Below, piece after piece: positions 1 through 12,154 of a stretch of DNA of 64,000 bases. A model generated the notes under the pieces. It was not told the origin of the DNA. It saw only the letters and a list, made by a program, of their open reading frames with translations, and did not search any database. The position numbers and the translations under genes are program-made. Position 1 is the first letter of the stretch. Every line of letters starts with the position of its first letter. The DNA is from Nymphaea colorata (taxonomy: Eukaryota; Streptophyta; Magnoliopsida; Nymphaeales; Nymphaeaceae), in assembly GCF_008831285.2 (NCBI RefSeq), contig NC_045141.1:3737224-3801223 (forward strand), in the 5' to 3' direction.

Positions 1-397
1 TTCTTTCTTCATCGCTTTCTTCTTCCTTTTTTTTTTAATCGGGAATTGTTCTTTTTTATATTGAAATGAAAATTCTAGTAGTACTCGTTCCCCAATTTTC
101 TGTTTTGGCTAGTTTTAGTTTGGATGTTTTTTTGCCATCCACACACACACACACACACATATAAGATCAGGAAACCTGCCTGAATACATTAGTTAAAGAA
201 TGAAGAAACACATTGCGCCATGTTGAAAATAAAATAACAAAGCGAAGGCAAGGGGGGCACTGATTTTGGAAAAAAGGAAGACACATGTTAAAATTTACAA
301 AACTTTTTCTTTTTGGGATAAAAATTTTGAAAGCTGAACCGCAAAGCCTCTTTTGAATTTTGATGTCCCTCTATCTAGAGATCTGGTAGTTTATATA

Positions 398-438
<41 letters not shown>

Positions 439-833
439 AACAAGGTTGAGCCGCTTTAGTTGTGCTACATTAATATTGGTTTACACAAGAAGATCAATTC
501 CTTGTAAGAAAAAAAAAAAGAAACAATGAAGAAAGAAAAACATGACCTAACGTAAACCAGGGAGCTGAGTGGAGGACAAGTTTTGAAAATGAGAGTAAGG
601 GAAGAATCGCAAAATAAAAATTCACGGTGAAAAAATAAGAAATTAAGATTCAGCGAATGCTGAACAGGGTTGAATAAGAAATTCAAAAAAGAAGCTGACA
701 AAGAGAACGGATGATCGGCTTCTGCCAAAAGGAAAGAATGCCAAGAAACGAGAAAGAAGAAATGTAAGAAGTGAAAAAAAAAAAAAAGACGCTAACATAT
801 CGATTGGTTCATACTGCTAGAGGTTTAAGCTGA
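1..833. other. AT-rich intergenic DNA with two microsatellites
   Basis: No coding region is supported here. The stretch holds a (CA) run at about 139-159, a TA-rich run at about 391-435 and purine-rich sequence at 500-790. Open frames here are short and follow low-complexity sequence. Confidence 0.7.
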
Positions 834-1100
834 TCATGATGGCCATGATGAATTGTTGATGCAGCACATTTGCCCACTGCTGCTTCTGTTGCTGCTGCTG
901 TTGGGGGTTGACGCAATGTAGGCGATAGATGCAGTAGGTGCCATGAAAAGGACAACGAACAAGGTGAGGATGGAGACAGCAACCGAGATGGTGGCGTAGA
1001 ATGCACGATGGAAGTGGCTCTCGATCCAGACCGATATTGCCAGCACCAACAGTGCTGCCAAGCAGGACAGCAACCCACAATTAATAAGGGCGAACTTCAT
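834..1100 (-). CDS. possible small two-pass membrane protein, family not recognised
   Basis: An 88-residue frame in good context (purine at -3, AACAAATG). I do not recognise the family. Visible features are two hydrophobic stretches, about residues 6-26 and 35-63, separated by a short polar loop with E-S-H-F-H-R, then a Ser/Asn-rich, Cys-containing tail. The hydrophobic pattern is far from random for such AT-rich surroundings, and a TATA-like sequence lies about 170 bp upstream on the same strand. Inference: a short membrane protein gene, or the first exon of a longer one. The tail overlaps a CTG/CAG-type trinucleotide run (about 880-902), so the 3' end may be length-variable or frameshifted. 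Two overlapping frames on the same strand are shadows. Confidence 0.45.
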   Translation of the reverse strand: MKFALINCGLLSCLAALLVLAISVWIESHFHRAFYATISVAVSILTLFVVLFMAPTASIAYIASTPNSSSNRSSSGQMCCINNSSWPS

Positions 1101-1267
1101 TTGTTGGCCTCTGGTCGGTGGTTAAATTGGCTGAGGGCCACCGCCCTCTCCATTGCTCCGTGTATGTCCATTCCTTCTTTTTCTGCTCCTCTTCCTCCTC
1201 TCTCTTGCCTCAACGGCACTCTTGGTGCGCAAGAGATCAGATACCAGAGCTAACTGCTAAGGCATTC

Positions 1268-1280
1268 AAAGAATATATAA
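1268..1280 (-). promoter_or_regulatory. TATA-like box for the small minus-strand gene
   Basis: On the minus strand the sequence reads TTATATATTC about 170 bp before the candidate ATG at 1100, a spacing compatible with a plant core promoter and a leader of roughly 140 nt. Weak evidence taken alone. Confidence 0.3.
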
Positions 1281-1817
1281 GCAAGAAGCAAGAGGCGGTC
1301 GTTTTTAACGGAGTATCGTTCAGGGATTTCTTTTCTTATAATCACACTACAGGCGTCCAATTGAGTGCTACTTTTCAAGCGCAACAAATTTTCTCTTGTT
1401 TACAAAATTCATGCTATTATGTAGATTGTAGAACCCATACATCAACGCCCAATTAACTTAAGCTAACAACCATGTCTTTACCCCTAATAATGTCTTATCA
1501 CACAACAATGGCTTTAGTACCTTTTCATCCAAATTATATAATTTATTTACTCTAGTAATAGGAAATTAGTCAGTTATTTGCAATAAAATTATGTTTTTCA
1601 GAATTATTGTTTAAAATAATATATGCCTTTCAATTTCAATCGACATCGTGGTTGAGATCATAGTCATATATCGTCTATGGGTATTACACATTGAAGAATT
1701 TTTCATGTATAATACGACAAAATTGTGAAAAAATCTCGGTAAATTTTTAAAAAATTTAAAACATTTACTAAATCTGGAAAATTATATAAAATAAAAAATA
1801 ATAAAAATACGAAAAAA
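1281..1817. other. intergenic, AT-rich
   Basis: No gene, RNA or repeat boundary is visible. The only longer frame (ending at 1456) shows no recognisable protein and overlaps the promoter side of the small minus-strand frame. Confidence 0.6.
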
Positions 1818-2139
1818 TGTGAAAAAAATATGCGTTTAATTCACTTTTTTATTTTCTTGTGTTTTTTTTTAAAGATGCATTTTTTCAAGTTTTATACGAC
1901 TGATTTATTTTTCATGTATTATAAGTGTTTTTTTTCGAATAAGACACGTTTTTATGACAATAGTTTAGATACATTAAAATGTGAAAAAAATGTGCTTTTA
2001 ATTCACTTTTTTATTTTCTTGTGTTTTTTTTAAAGATGTATTTTTTCAAGTTTTATACGACTGATTTATTTTTCATGTATTATAAGTGTTTTTTTTTCGA
2101 ATAAGACTCGTTTTTATGACAATAGTTGAGATACATTAG
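1818..2139. repeat. 161-bp direct tandem duplication
   Basis: Two head-to-tail copies, about 1818-1978 and 1979-2139, differ at only a few positions and in homopolymer lengths. The unit is T-rich and contains no gene. The high identity suggests a fairly recent duplication by slippage or unequal exchange. Confidence 0.85.
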
Positions 2140-2489
2140 ATCTAAATTCTGCTTCTACTTAAAGTTGACTCTAGTTTTACTTGAAGTAGGTAGGCAATTT
2201 CTAACAGGTGCTTTTAGCAATGGATATACTTCGACATGGATCCTGTTCCGTTTTCCTGGGAAAAAAAAAAACCAAAAACCAAAAAGTGGTTTATTAATTG
2301 CTGTTGAAGAAAAAAATAATAAACAATTATATTGGTATACAAGCCACCACGTTACTGTGCAAGGAGCTAGCATCTTAGTACTTTGAGAGAAGGTTGATTT
2401 TTCTCGTCGGTTATTTTGCCCTTATTAATGTGTTTTTGCTTTTTGTTAATTAACTTTTTTGTCAAATGTATTTTCGTCGTTGCGAAGCC
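2140..2489. other. intergenic, no gene seen
   Basis: AT-rich spacer between the tandem duplication and the hAT element. Opposite-strand frames here are short and resemble no protein. Confidence 0.6.
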
Positions 2490-2497
2490 GATGCCAC

Positions 2498-3190
2498 TAA
2501 GGCTGGGCATCGGGCCGGGCCGGCCCCTTAAAAATGAAAAAATCAAAGCCCGGCATTCAAAACGGGCTGGCCCGAAGCCCGGCCCGTTTCTAAACGGGCC
2601 GGGCCGGGCCCATGTACTATCGGGCCTCGGGCTTCGGTTTATGCCCGAGGCCCGGCTTTGAGGCGGGTTGCTACTTGCTAGTCTCTAGCTCACTCAAAAA
2701 ATGAGCACAAACGTAAACCATGTGCACTTAATAAAATAACAAAAACAAGAACAACACCAACCAGTAGAAAGTAGTCCTCTTGAGGAGAAGCACTCGATAC
2801 AATTGACGATGAAGCAAGTAGAGCAGTTGTGCGATGGCGGCGACCGACGGGAGGACCGGAAGAGGCAGCCAAGGGGCGACGGCCGATGAGGAAGACTGGA
2901 GGAGGCAGTCTCGAGCTCGTGGCGATGAAATTTCTTAATGAAACGAAAAGAGGAAAAGAAAACCTAACCCATAACCCTAAGTTCATAATTCTCTACGTTC
3001 ATTTTTTTTTAAAGAAAAAAAAAAAACCATGTCGGGCTTATCGGGCCGCCACTGATCACAGTGGGAGGCCCAGGCTGAGCTGAGACCGATAAATTTGGCC
3101 CGAAAACCTTTTTGTCAAGGCCCGGGCCCGGGCCCATGGCGGGCCGGGTACCGGGTACCCGGTGGCGGCCCGGCCCAGTGCCCAAGCTTA
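2498..3190. mobile_element. non-autonomous hAT element with GGGCCGGGCC subterminal repeats
   Basis: A 693-bp element with terminal inverted repeats: the left end starts TAAGGCTGGGCATCGGGCC, and the right end read in reverse starts TAAGCTTGGGCACTGGGCC. It is flanked by a perfect 8-bp target-site duplication, GATGCCAC, at 2490-2497 and 3191-3198; the 8-bp duplication is diagnostic of the hAT superfamily. Both ends carry repeats of GGGCCGGGCC, and the right end also has GGGTACC palindromes. The middle is AT/purine-rich and encodes no transposase, so it must have been mobilised in trans. Confidence 0.88.
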
Positions 3191-3198
3191 GATGCCAC

Positions 3199-3979
3199 AT
3201 TCTAATTATTAAAGTCGATAATATCCTTTGGGGAGGATCTTCCATTTCAATTCTTGGTATTTTTGTTTTGTTGAACGGTAGCTTTCCTTCATCCAAAAGG
3301 AACAATACTCAACAATGTTCCTATTCTAAATGTGCTTATGTAGCACTGAAGGTGTTCAATGACTTGAGCCCACTCTACTCGAACTCGCTCGTTAAACTTT
3401 TGGATCAAGTCATGCATTTGTTGCCACGTTTCTATTTTTCGTAAGGGAAATTTTAGGCTTATCCGAAACTTGTACCCTCTGTATTTAGAACGTAATACAT
3501 AACCATCTTCGCTTTATGGTTTTTTGAACCTCAAATTAAACTTTTACCAAGTTTGTTTTCTGAACTGAACGCAAACCAAGTTCACTTTTTGACCCTATGA
3601 ACCTTAATAAGCTTTCATCTCCATAAGCAGTGAGGCCATCTATGTATCCAATTAAAAGGAAAAAAATAACTAAAATGAACTCTGAACCCATAGACAAGTG
3701 CCCATTAGCTAGCTTGCTAGTCTCGAATTAGGAGCTCAGGTCTCAAATACAAACAAAGCATAAAATACCCTTGATGGTTGTTTGCGAATGGTTCATCGCA
3801 CTCTATTCCACACCCCCTCCGCCAGCCAACCCTCCAAACAAAAATTCGGCAATTCTCCTTTCAAGTAATCATGTAGGCAATGCGTGGTGTGTAATACAAA
3901 ACTGCTGAAATCCTCCAGTCATCTTGGGTTCCATCTAATCAGGGCCACCTGATCCATTACATTCCGCTGTTGTGATTGC
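3199..3979. other. intergenic, no gene seen
   Basis: No supported gene. Frames crossing 3112-3444 are partly inside the hAT right end and show no protein family. Confidence 0.6.
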
Positions 3980-3980
3980 C

Positions 3981-4064
<84 letters not shown>

Positions 4065-4115
4065 AAGAAAGAGAGAGAGAGAGAGAGAGAGAAAAGAGAC
4101 AGAGAGAGGCTGTAC
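3980..4115. repeat. compound microsatellite (CA)n(TA)n(GA)n
   Basis: About 40 bp of CA, 20 bp of TA and 75 bp of GA with small interruptions. Open frames through it encode simple dipeptide repeats and are artefacts. Confidence 0.95.
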
Positions 4116-4698
4116 TGGCTTCTTTCTTTGAGAACAAACAGTGGGGCTTTAGGATTGTTCTGCCATGGGATGGGAAGGGCCAGATCAGGTCATACCAGGC
4201 GACGTGATTGAAGGGTTTGAGATCTTCATCTCTAGCTCCAGAGTTTCTATAAGAACCAAACAAATGTAGAAAGAATCACAGCATACCAAAAGGTACGTTT
4301 AGTTAAAGGATTTGAAATTATCCAAATTTTGAGATATTGGACCCCAAGATTTTGGATTCTTGATTTATGGTGAAAGCTATGAAATTAATTCCTTGTTTGG
4401 AAAGTGCATATTACATCACACCATGATTTTGTAATATCTGCATCCTAAAACCCACAAATCTCAAGTAGGACCCTTTCTCTTTACCTTGAGTTCTAAGAAA
4501 GTGCAGTAAGAATCAATTCATCAACGGAACTGGCGAGCTTGCGTATTCGGTGAATCAGCTCATTTACTTATTTTGTGAATTAAGTAATAAAAATATTTAA
4601 AAGCTAGTTCCTAAAAAATAATTAATATAAATTTAAAAAGAATTAAAATTAGAAATGTGTCACTCTTGAATCAAACACCAAGTCGAATCAGTTTGCCA

Positions 4699-4893
4699 TA
4701 GGGGCGGAGGGAAGGGGGGGTGCCCCTAGGCCATGGCCCCACCCCAGCCAATGAATTTTTTTTTTTACATTGAAAAAGTAATATTTTTTAATTACGTAAT
4801 GTATTTTTTGTATTAAAATTCAGTTTGGCCCTACCCGAATCCAGAGGTCGGACTGCCGGCCCGCCCTTGAAGAAAATCCTGGCTCCACCCCTG
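4699..4893. mobile_element. hAT-type MITE, older copy
   Basis: About 195 bp, homologous along its length to the copy at 38204-38397. Ends are TAGGGGCGGAG and CTCCACCCCTG; the first base differs from canonical CAGGGGCGGAG. The flanks share TTTGCCA, an imperfect remnant of the 8-bp target duplication. No coding capacity. Confidence 0.8.
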
Positions 4894-5734
4894 GACTTTG
4901 CCACTGATTCCATTTGAAGCAGTTGATAATTGAGGCCCATTTTAGTGACAATGCTGTAGATTTGAGGGAAATGGAAATTTCAAATTCATCATTTTGGTCA
5001 TCATTTTGGCAATTTCTAGTTCACTAGAACAGGTATAATCGAATGTCCCCTTAGCTACTTAAAAAGAGCCAATATATATATTGTGCAGAGCTATATAAAA
5101 GAAGGACAATTTTGCGATATAGTCAACAAAGGGCAGAAAATTCATTTTGCGTCAAAAATATCATGAAATATATGGTGATGTGTCCTTATGATCAAGTTTG
5201 GCATATTTGCAGTGCTCCAAAAAATGTGGTGATGTCTAGTGTATGAGCTTTTGAGTCCTTGTCAAAAGACTGTGAAAAGCATTTACTTATGGTGTATGGT
5301 TACATGTATAGTTAGTCTTTAAATTGAACCATCATATTTATATCTTCGAGAGGGTTGGTGCAACGGTTGGGGTGGGGTCTGGTAGATGGTCAATCTTTAT
5401 TTTGAATCTTCTCTATGCTGTAAAAGGGAGGGGCACCAATGTACAAATTGAAGTGCAGCATGAGCAGTATCTCAAAGTGCCAAAAGTAAGCTCTATACCT
5501 TAGTTGGATGAGGGGTTGGGCGGGCTGGGCAGTAGGAAACCCGGCTCACCTGGAGCTGTCACATTTATGATAAGTATGCTTAAATGTCATCAGATGGCAT
5601 ATTTGTGGATACAATAATTATTTAAAAATCTCATGTTTTCACATAATTAATAATTTAATAGAAACAAAAAATGTTAAACCATATTAAGAGCTATAACCAT
5701 CACAAGTTTCAACCATAAACTTTGCCCTATATTT
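4894..5734. other. intergenic; possible SINE-like internal promoter near 5356
   Basis: No protein gene. At 5356-5366 there is an exact match to the tRNA A-box pattern TRGYNNARYGG, and at about 5399-5409 a weak B-box-like TTTTGAATCT, spaced as in tRNA-derived SINEs. The 3' boundary cannot be set. Confidence 0.3.
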
Positions 5735-7643
5735 TTGTAGGATATAGTGACCAGCATAAAAGGTACCATTGCCTATACCCATCACAAACTGAGTCTGTAT
5801 CCCTTGACACGTTGTATTCAATGAGCAATGTTTTCCCTACCATCAAAATTGCAATAAATCTGATATAAATTGCTTTTATAGCTCTTGACCTTGTGCCATT
5901 TTCTCCACATGAATCTCAACCTGCTAAACTTACAATAGATTTAGTGCATCCTCATGATCTTGCTCGCCTACATAATAGTACCCTAGAATCTATTCCTAAT
6001 TCTTTGATCCTTCCCCTTTAGAGCATCCTCTCTTCCCTTCGTCACTTGAACCCGAACCACCTCCTAGAACCATACACCCTATGGTCACCTGATCTCAAAG
6101 TGGCAGTGTTAAACCTAATCCTAGGGACCTCTTAACTACCCATGTTTCCATTGAACGCAGAGACTTCTCTGTAGCTCTCAAGCATTTGGGGTGCTATTGT
6201 GCTATGGAAGATGAAATGACGGCTTTAGTGAAGAATGAAACTTGGACGTTGGTGCCTAGAGAGCCAGCCATGCATGTTATCGGAAGTAGGTTGGTTCATA
6301 TGACTAAATTAAAAAGTGATGGACAAGTTGAAAGATTAAAGGAAAGGTTGGTAGCACAAGGATATCATCAGGTTGAAGGGGTGGACTTTCTAGAAACTTT
6401 TTGACCAGTTGTGCTTATGTGTGAGTGGTCCTTAAGACAATTGGATGTCAAGAATGCCTTTTTGAATGGCTATCTAACTGAAGCAGTTTTTATTGAGCAG
6501 CCACCTGGGTTCAAAGATGAGCATCTTCATCAACATGTGTGTAAATTAAATCAGGCCTCGTATTTCCTTAAGCATGCCCCCTCAGCATGGTATGACCACT
6601 TTGTTCAGTTCTTATTCTCTCAAAATTTCCAAGCTGGCAGAGCTGATTCCTCATTATTCATTCATTGCCAAGATAATATAGTGACTGTTCTCTCACTGTA
6701 TGTGAACAATATTATTTTTATTGGGAGCTGTTCAAAATTCCTACTTTCTTTCAGCAACAAGTAAGTCATACTTTTTTCATGAATGATATAGGAGAACTAC
6801 ATTATTTTTTAGGCATTCAAGTGCAACGCAATGCTTCACGTCTTTTCTTAAGCCAACACCAATATGCAATGGACATTTTAGGGAGAGAACAAATGTTATC
6901 GTGTAAGCCAACTGCCACGCCTATGGTCGCAAATGTTTCCAGCTTAGCATGATCAAATGAAGCATATTCAAATGTTACTACATATCGTAGTTTGGTTAAA
7001 GCTTTACGGTACTTAACAATTATGTGACCTTATAATTACATATGCTGTGAATTATGTTTCTCAATTTATGTATCAATGCGACATTTTCAATTAGTTAAAA
7101 AAAGATCTTCGAAATATTCATGGCATCCTGTTATATATGGAATGCAATTCTATAAACCCAAGCAGCTGTCTCTCTGAACTTACTCTGATGCCAATCGGGC
7201 AGGATGCCCAAACACTAGGCGATCTACAATAGGATATTTGTACTTTCCTAGGACCAAATTGTATTTCTTGGGCGTCTAAGAAATAGCAAGGTGTTGCTCA
7301 CTCATCTATAGCTGATGCGTATAGAACCCTTGCAACTGCAGCCGCAAAATTAATATGCCTGACCTTCATCCTAAGAAACATCAGTATTTTCCTCTCACAA
7401 CCTCCTCTTCTCTTGTGTGACAATTTATTTGCATTGCAGCAAACCTGCCCACATGCAACATATTGAACTGGACTTTCATTTTGTAAAAGAGAAGGTTGCG
7501 CTTGGAGCTTTAATCACTCAGTTTGTTTCCTTTACACATCAGTTGGCTGACTTATTTACTTAGCCATTCCCTCAAGCTCCATTAGCATCACTGATTTACA
7601 ATCTCGGTCTCTGATAAGATCCGAACTCTAGATTGATGGGGGT
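5735..7643 (+). pseudogene. Ty1/copia pol relic (integrase end, RT, RNase H)
   Basis: The relic begins inside the end of the integrase region (GYSDQHKRYHCLYP at about 5738) and continues through the linker, reverse transcriptase (6186-6764) and RNase H (about 6990-7620). RT landmarks are ETWTLVPRE, RLVAQGYHQ, LDVKNAFLNG, EQPPGF and LYVNNI. The last replaces the catalytic YVDD, so both active-site Asp residues are Asn. Frame breaks occur at 6404 (stop after ETF), about 6764 and repeatedly in RNase H. Gag, protease, most of integrase and the 5' LTR are absent, so it is 5'-truncated. The RNase H end is followed by a short purine tract (TGATGGGGG) and an LTR start, the expected 3' order. It cannot be active. 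Confidence 0.85.
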
Positions 7644-8005
7644 TGTTAACACACAATCTGTTCAAGGTAGTTGCAAAAGATGTAATGAAATCCGCAAACG
7701 AGATAATGATGGAATCGGCAAGGCCATCCAGCAGCAAAATGATAGTTAAAAATAGATACCGATGGATACGGCAAGCCTACCCAGCAGCAGAATCACAATC
7801 CAAACAAAAGGAAAATTACCTTTGATATTCCTGATTTTGTCAATCAATAAAGATCACACAATCAAATAAAGAATGCTGTTATAATAAAACAGGACAAATC
7901 AAATTTGAATGAGAATGTAACGTGTAATGAGACTCAACAGTATTGTATAAATAATGGAGATAAGGAAACCTCACGGCACCGAGATTTTAGCATGAGAACT
8001 GTCCA
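7644..8005 (+). repeat. putative 3' LTR of the copia relic
   Basis: It starts TGTTAACAC directly after the polypurine tract and contains a TATA-like TGTATAAATAA near 7945. The 3' boundary is uncertain because the next element begins at about 8009 and no second LTR is available for comparison. Confidence 0.5.
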
Positions 8006-8654
8006 TATGGGCCCGTTTGATGGCCTGGAAATGTGAAATTGGAAATATATTTCTGAAAATATATTTCCCGAAAAAAATAGAAAAAATCTTTTCGATTCTC
8101 ATTTTGATGTGCTTGTGATGACTGAGAAATATATTTCCAGAAATATATTTCTGTGTTTGATGATAAAGAAATATATTTTCAGATTTTCAGAAAACTAATT
8201 CTTAATTTGATTGTAAGGAAACATATTTTCAGATTTACATAATCTTATATTTCTAGATTTACATAATCTTTTGATATAGTTTCTTAAACCCACGGCTAAA
8301 TAATAAACCATCTACCAAACGAGGACCAGTGATGCAATGACCACGACCAGAAAACAATCTAGCTTCTAGGATGACAAACATCAAAATTATAAACCACCAC
8401 AAATCAGCTTGTAGTTTCACCACGAAACTCCAGATTACTAAGCCAGAGCTCCATTATCAAACTCAATTTACTGACTCAGAATGCCATAATCAAGTGCCAA
8501 TTTTCATGTTCAAACTAATAAAACTTAGATCCCAAAACAGCATGCTCAAAATAAGGTCTAGCTGAACCATATGAAGCAGCTGAATTCATAATGAGAAGTT
8601 ACATTAAAAATTCCAAAAAATGCTGCATCTTCATATTTGCGGGCCTGCGGCTGC

Positions 8655-9040
8655 ACTCATCTAGCAAGGGCTGCATGCAAGGGACACCATCTCTTTTGCC
8701 AATCAGCTCTCATACTTTGGCTTTCTTGTCTATCTTGCTTACCTTGAAAATCAAGCAAGCATGGAGGAGTCGTCTCTTCATGTCAGTTATAAAAATCTGG
8801 TCCTTGACCAGCTAGTTGGAATTTAAGGAAGAAAAAAGAGGAAGGGGGGAATGCCTTTAAGGGCTGTTTCTCCTTCAACTCAACCAGAATTTTTTGGTTC
8901 CCTCTTTGGGACCAGCTGCAAAGGGATGCCCAAATGGCTGTCTTAAAAAAATATTCAATTTTAAAAGCCTTGTTCAATTTTTTTGAGATTGAAATTAGGG
9001 AAAGGAGTAAGTCTTTTTTGGCCAAGGTGGTCATTTCCTC
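8655..9040. repeat. fragment of the Tat-like gypsy LTR
   Basis: Homologous along about 380 bp to 51285-51640 in the right LTR of the large gypsy element, for example around GGTCCTTGACCAGCTAGTTG in both. It lies inside the Harbinger-like element, either from an older insertion or by capture. Confidence 0.75.
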
Positions 9041-9609
9041 CAAATTTCAGACCAGCAATCCAACAAGTGTAGTAGGATGACTCGCCATCTTCAAATCATA
9101 CATATGTAGAAGCATTTCAATAGCTTGATGAAAGAAACTCTCTAAACTTCTACCTTAACCAAGCAAAAATTTTGAAAGTTCAGCCACCGCATGACCAATT
9201 CAAACAGATGACTCAAAAATTTCAAGATAAAACATACGCCCGTCAAGATGAAGCAGATCTATAACAATCAGCATGAAGAATAAAATAGCTGAATTCATTT
9301 GCAAATTCAAGGGAAAAAGAGAATCTAATAGAAATCCTTTAAAACATTCTAAAAATTAGCAGAAACATAAGAATTGTATAGGAAAATCCGTCGAAGGCCG
9401 GTGAAGGCCCTGAATCACATTCTCCATGTAAGGAAGAGGTTTCTACATAGACTGAACACGGATGGGCAAGCAGGTGTGGGCACGAGAAAGTGTTGAAGAA
9501 GATGACAGAGGCATCTCCCAAGCGAAGGACAGGGGCTTCCATAGCTCGATGTCGGACTTAGATCCTCGGGGAAGCCCTGGCAGGACCACTCCTGCCATCG
9601 TGACAGGGG
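9041..9609. other. Harbinger-like interior, no gene seen
   Basis: No recognised protein. Overlapping frames on both strands at 9339-9672 have no family signature. The copia target duplication AGGGG closes this stretch. Confidence 0.55.
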
Positions 9610-10074
9610 TGATGGGAGATTTCCCTCATGCATATACAAGAAACAATATGCCCTAAAAAGGATCATGTTCATGCTAAATCATTGAAACAAAATCTTAACT
9701 GTAGCGCAAGCGTGCCTGAATCCATCTGAACAAATGGACGATCGGATTGCAGTAGAATCTTCTAGGGTCTTTGCGGTGCACGTGCGGTCGCTCTCAGATG
9801 GGGAAGAGACAACCCTATGAAACCAACATTTCAGGCAACCATTCGCACGACCCCAGGGACCACTACCATTTTATATTATTGGCAATTAAGGATTCAACCT
9901 ATCAAAGAGTCTGTAATTGCGTACAGGTATCTATACATTACAAAATTACCCCATACCATATAAAATGACGTAATATCCCAAAATGCAATCACTTAAGTGG
10001 ACATTTACATTAAGACAACCATAATGTCTGAAATTCCTCATACACATATGCCGGCCTACTAAATGATCCTTACA
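9610..10074 (-). repeat. 3' LTR of the copia element
   Basis: 465 bp; read on the minus strand it starts TGTAAGGATC and ends CCCATCA. It matches 15374-15836 along its whole length with scattered substitutions and small indels. Confidence 0.95.
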
Positions 10075-10090
10075 ATCTCTCACTTGGGCC
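10075..10090 (-). other. polypurine tract of the copia element
   Basis: On the minus strand AAGTGAGAGAT abuts the 3' LTR, the expected site for plus-strand priming. Confidence 0.6.
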
Positions 10091-10479
10091 AAATATATCT
10101 TTATACATTCAAACATTACATAAAACCTTAGGAGATCATAACTGCTATCTTATTAAACGTTATTTTCACCAATCTCGTCCATGATTATATCAACACAGAA
10201 CCAAAGCGGCTTTCGCTATATTAAAATTAGCTAGACCTTCAATGATCACAAATGTTAACACAATCAATGACATAGAGCTGATATGGATGTATAGCATGAG
10301 AATTACATGTAATGTGATTAGAACATGTCTATTCTCAATTGGTCCAACTTTAAAACTTTATGGAGATCAAAAACATAAACAAAGAATGGAACCAAAGAAC
10401 TTTAAACTTTATTTTGCAGAAAACTGAACATGTGTTCATACTTAAGAGCAAACAAAATACAAACTCCCACTAAACCAGC

Positions 10480-10835
10480 ACATCATTCAAAGGTAACACC
10501 CCCATATGAACAACATGTTCGTGAAAGACCTTAGGTGTTAAACCCTTGGTAAGCGGATCCGTAATCATAGAGTTTGTCTCAATACGCTCCAAAGACACCT
10601 GAGCATTCTGTGTCCTCTCTTTAATAACAAAAAAACTTAATGTCAATGTGCTTCGACTTTGACAAACTGTTGCTGTTATTAGAGTACATGACTGCTGAAT
10701 TATTGTCACATAATAACCTTAGTGGTCTTTCTATGCCATTCACAATGCGCAGTCCCGTGACAAAATTTCGCAACCACAAAGCATGATTAGATGCCTTGTA
10801 ACATGCTATGAATTTTGCTGCCATGGTTGAAGTAG
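10480..10835 (-). pseudogene. copia RNase H domain remnant
   Basis: Minus-strand frames carry the end of copia RNase H: ATSTMAAKFIACYKASNHALWLRNF, here cut to its landmarks STMAAKFIA and ALWLRNF, then LLCDNNSAV and KSKHIDIKF. The typical catalytic-region motif (A)EAEY is altered to MAAKF. The last part shifts frame near 10621. It follows RT directly, as in all copia elements. Confidence 0.8.
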
Positions 10836-12072
10836 CTACAAATGTCTGTTTGACACTTTTCCAGATGTAGCTCCTCCAACCAATAGAAATACATAGCCTA
10901 AAGTAGACTTACGAATGTCTTGGCACCCAGCAAAGACAGAATCTAAATACCCAATGATCTCCAACTGATCTAGCTTCTTGTATGTGAGCATAAAATCTTT
11001 TGTTCTTTGTAAGTACCTCAATACCCTTTTGGCTGCTTTCCAATGATTCATACCATAATAACTTAAGTATCTACTTAACATTCTAGCGATAACTACAATA
11101 TCTGGACGAGTACAAACCTGAGCATACATAAGGCTTCCTACAATAGACGAATAGGGAATCATTTCCATTTCCTTAGATTTGATTTCACTTTTAAGGTACT
11201 GTTTGAGACTAAACTTGTCTCCTCTAGCAATTGGAGTATCTCTTGGTTTGCAATCTTTCATGTCGTATCGCTGAAGCACCTTATCGATGTAGGCCTTTTG
11301 TGATAATCCAAGAATACCCCGAGAACGATCTCGAAATATCAGGATCCCCAATACAAAAGATGCATCACCAAGATCCTTCATGTCAAACTTTGGTGACCAA
11401 AATTTCTTAGTTTCATGCAATATACTCACATCATTACTTGCCAGCAATATATCATTGACATATAAAACTAGAAAGATAAATTTACCCCCACTTAACTTTT
11501 GGTATACACATTCATCAACCTTAATAGTTTCGAAACTAAATGAAACTATAACTTGATGAAATTTGTAATACCACTGATGGGAAGCTTGCTTTAGCCCATA
11601 GATGGATTTCTTAAGTTTGCAGACCATTTTCTTTGCATCTCCTGAAACAAAGTTGTCTGGTTGCACCATATATATCATTTCATCAATGTCTCCATTTAGA
11701 AACGCTATCTTTACATGCATCTAATGCAGCTCTAAGTCAAAATGAGCCACAAGTGTCATTATGGTCCTGAAAGAGTCTTTCAACGAAACTGGAGAGAAAG
11801 TCTCTGTATAATCAATGCCTCCCTTTTGAGTGTAAATTCCTTTGCGACAAGACGTGCCTTATACATTTAGATGTTTCATAATGAATCCCTCTTAGTTTTA
11901 AAATCAATTTACAACCAATAGGTTTCACACCTTCAGGCAAGGGAACAATGTTCCATACGTCACTATCCATCATAGACTTTATTTCCTCATTCATAGCATC
12001 TATCCACTTATGAGATTTAGAACTTTTTATTGCTTGTTGGAGGTTAATAGGATCATCCTCCATTAAGCCCAT
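10836..12072 (-). pseudogene. copia reverse transcriptase remnant
   Basis: Two minus-strand blocks. 11812-12072 is the RT N-terminal part (W-I-D-A-M-N-E-E, then W-N-I-V-P-L-P-E-G). 10836-11720 is a 294-residue frame with fingers, palm and connection motifs: KIAFLNGDIDEMIYM, KLKKSIYGLKQASHQWY, LYVNDILLAS, TRPDI and LRYLQRTKDFML. The palm motif YVDD is changed to YVND by a codon change consistent with one G-to-A transition, removing a metal-binding Asp. A frameshift or stop region lies at 11720-11812. The protein would copy retrotransposon RNA in a virus-like particle; here it cannot be functional. Confidence 0.9.
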
Positions 12073-12154
12073 ATCAACATCATGTTCTTGGAGATAGACA
12101 AAATCATTTGAAATTGACTTCTCCTCTCTCTAGTGGATCTCTTCAGTGGCACCT

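Noticed and set aside
3919-4263. Frame with long Val-Cys and Ser-Leu repeats
   Set aside because: Direct translation of the CA/TA/GA microsatellite.
4292-5054. Larger MITE enclosing 4699-4893 with ends like GGTACGTTTAG and CGAATGTCCCC
   Set aside because: Terminal match is short and no target duplication is visible.
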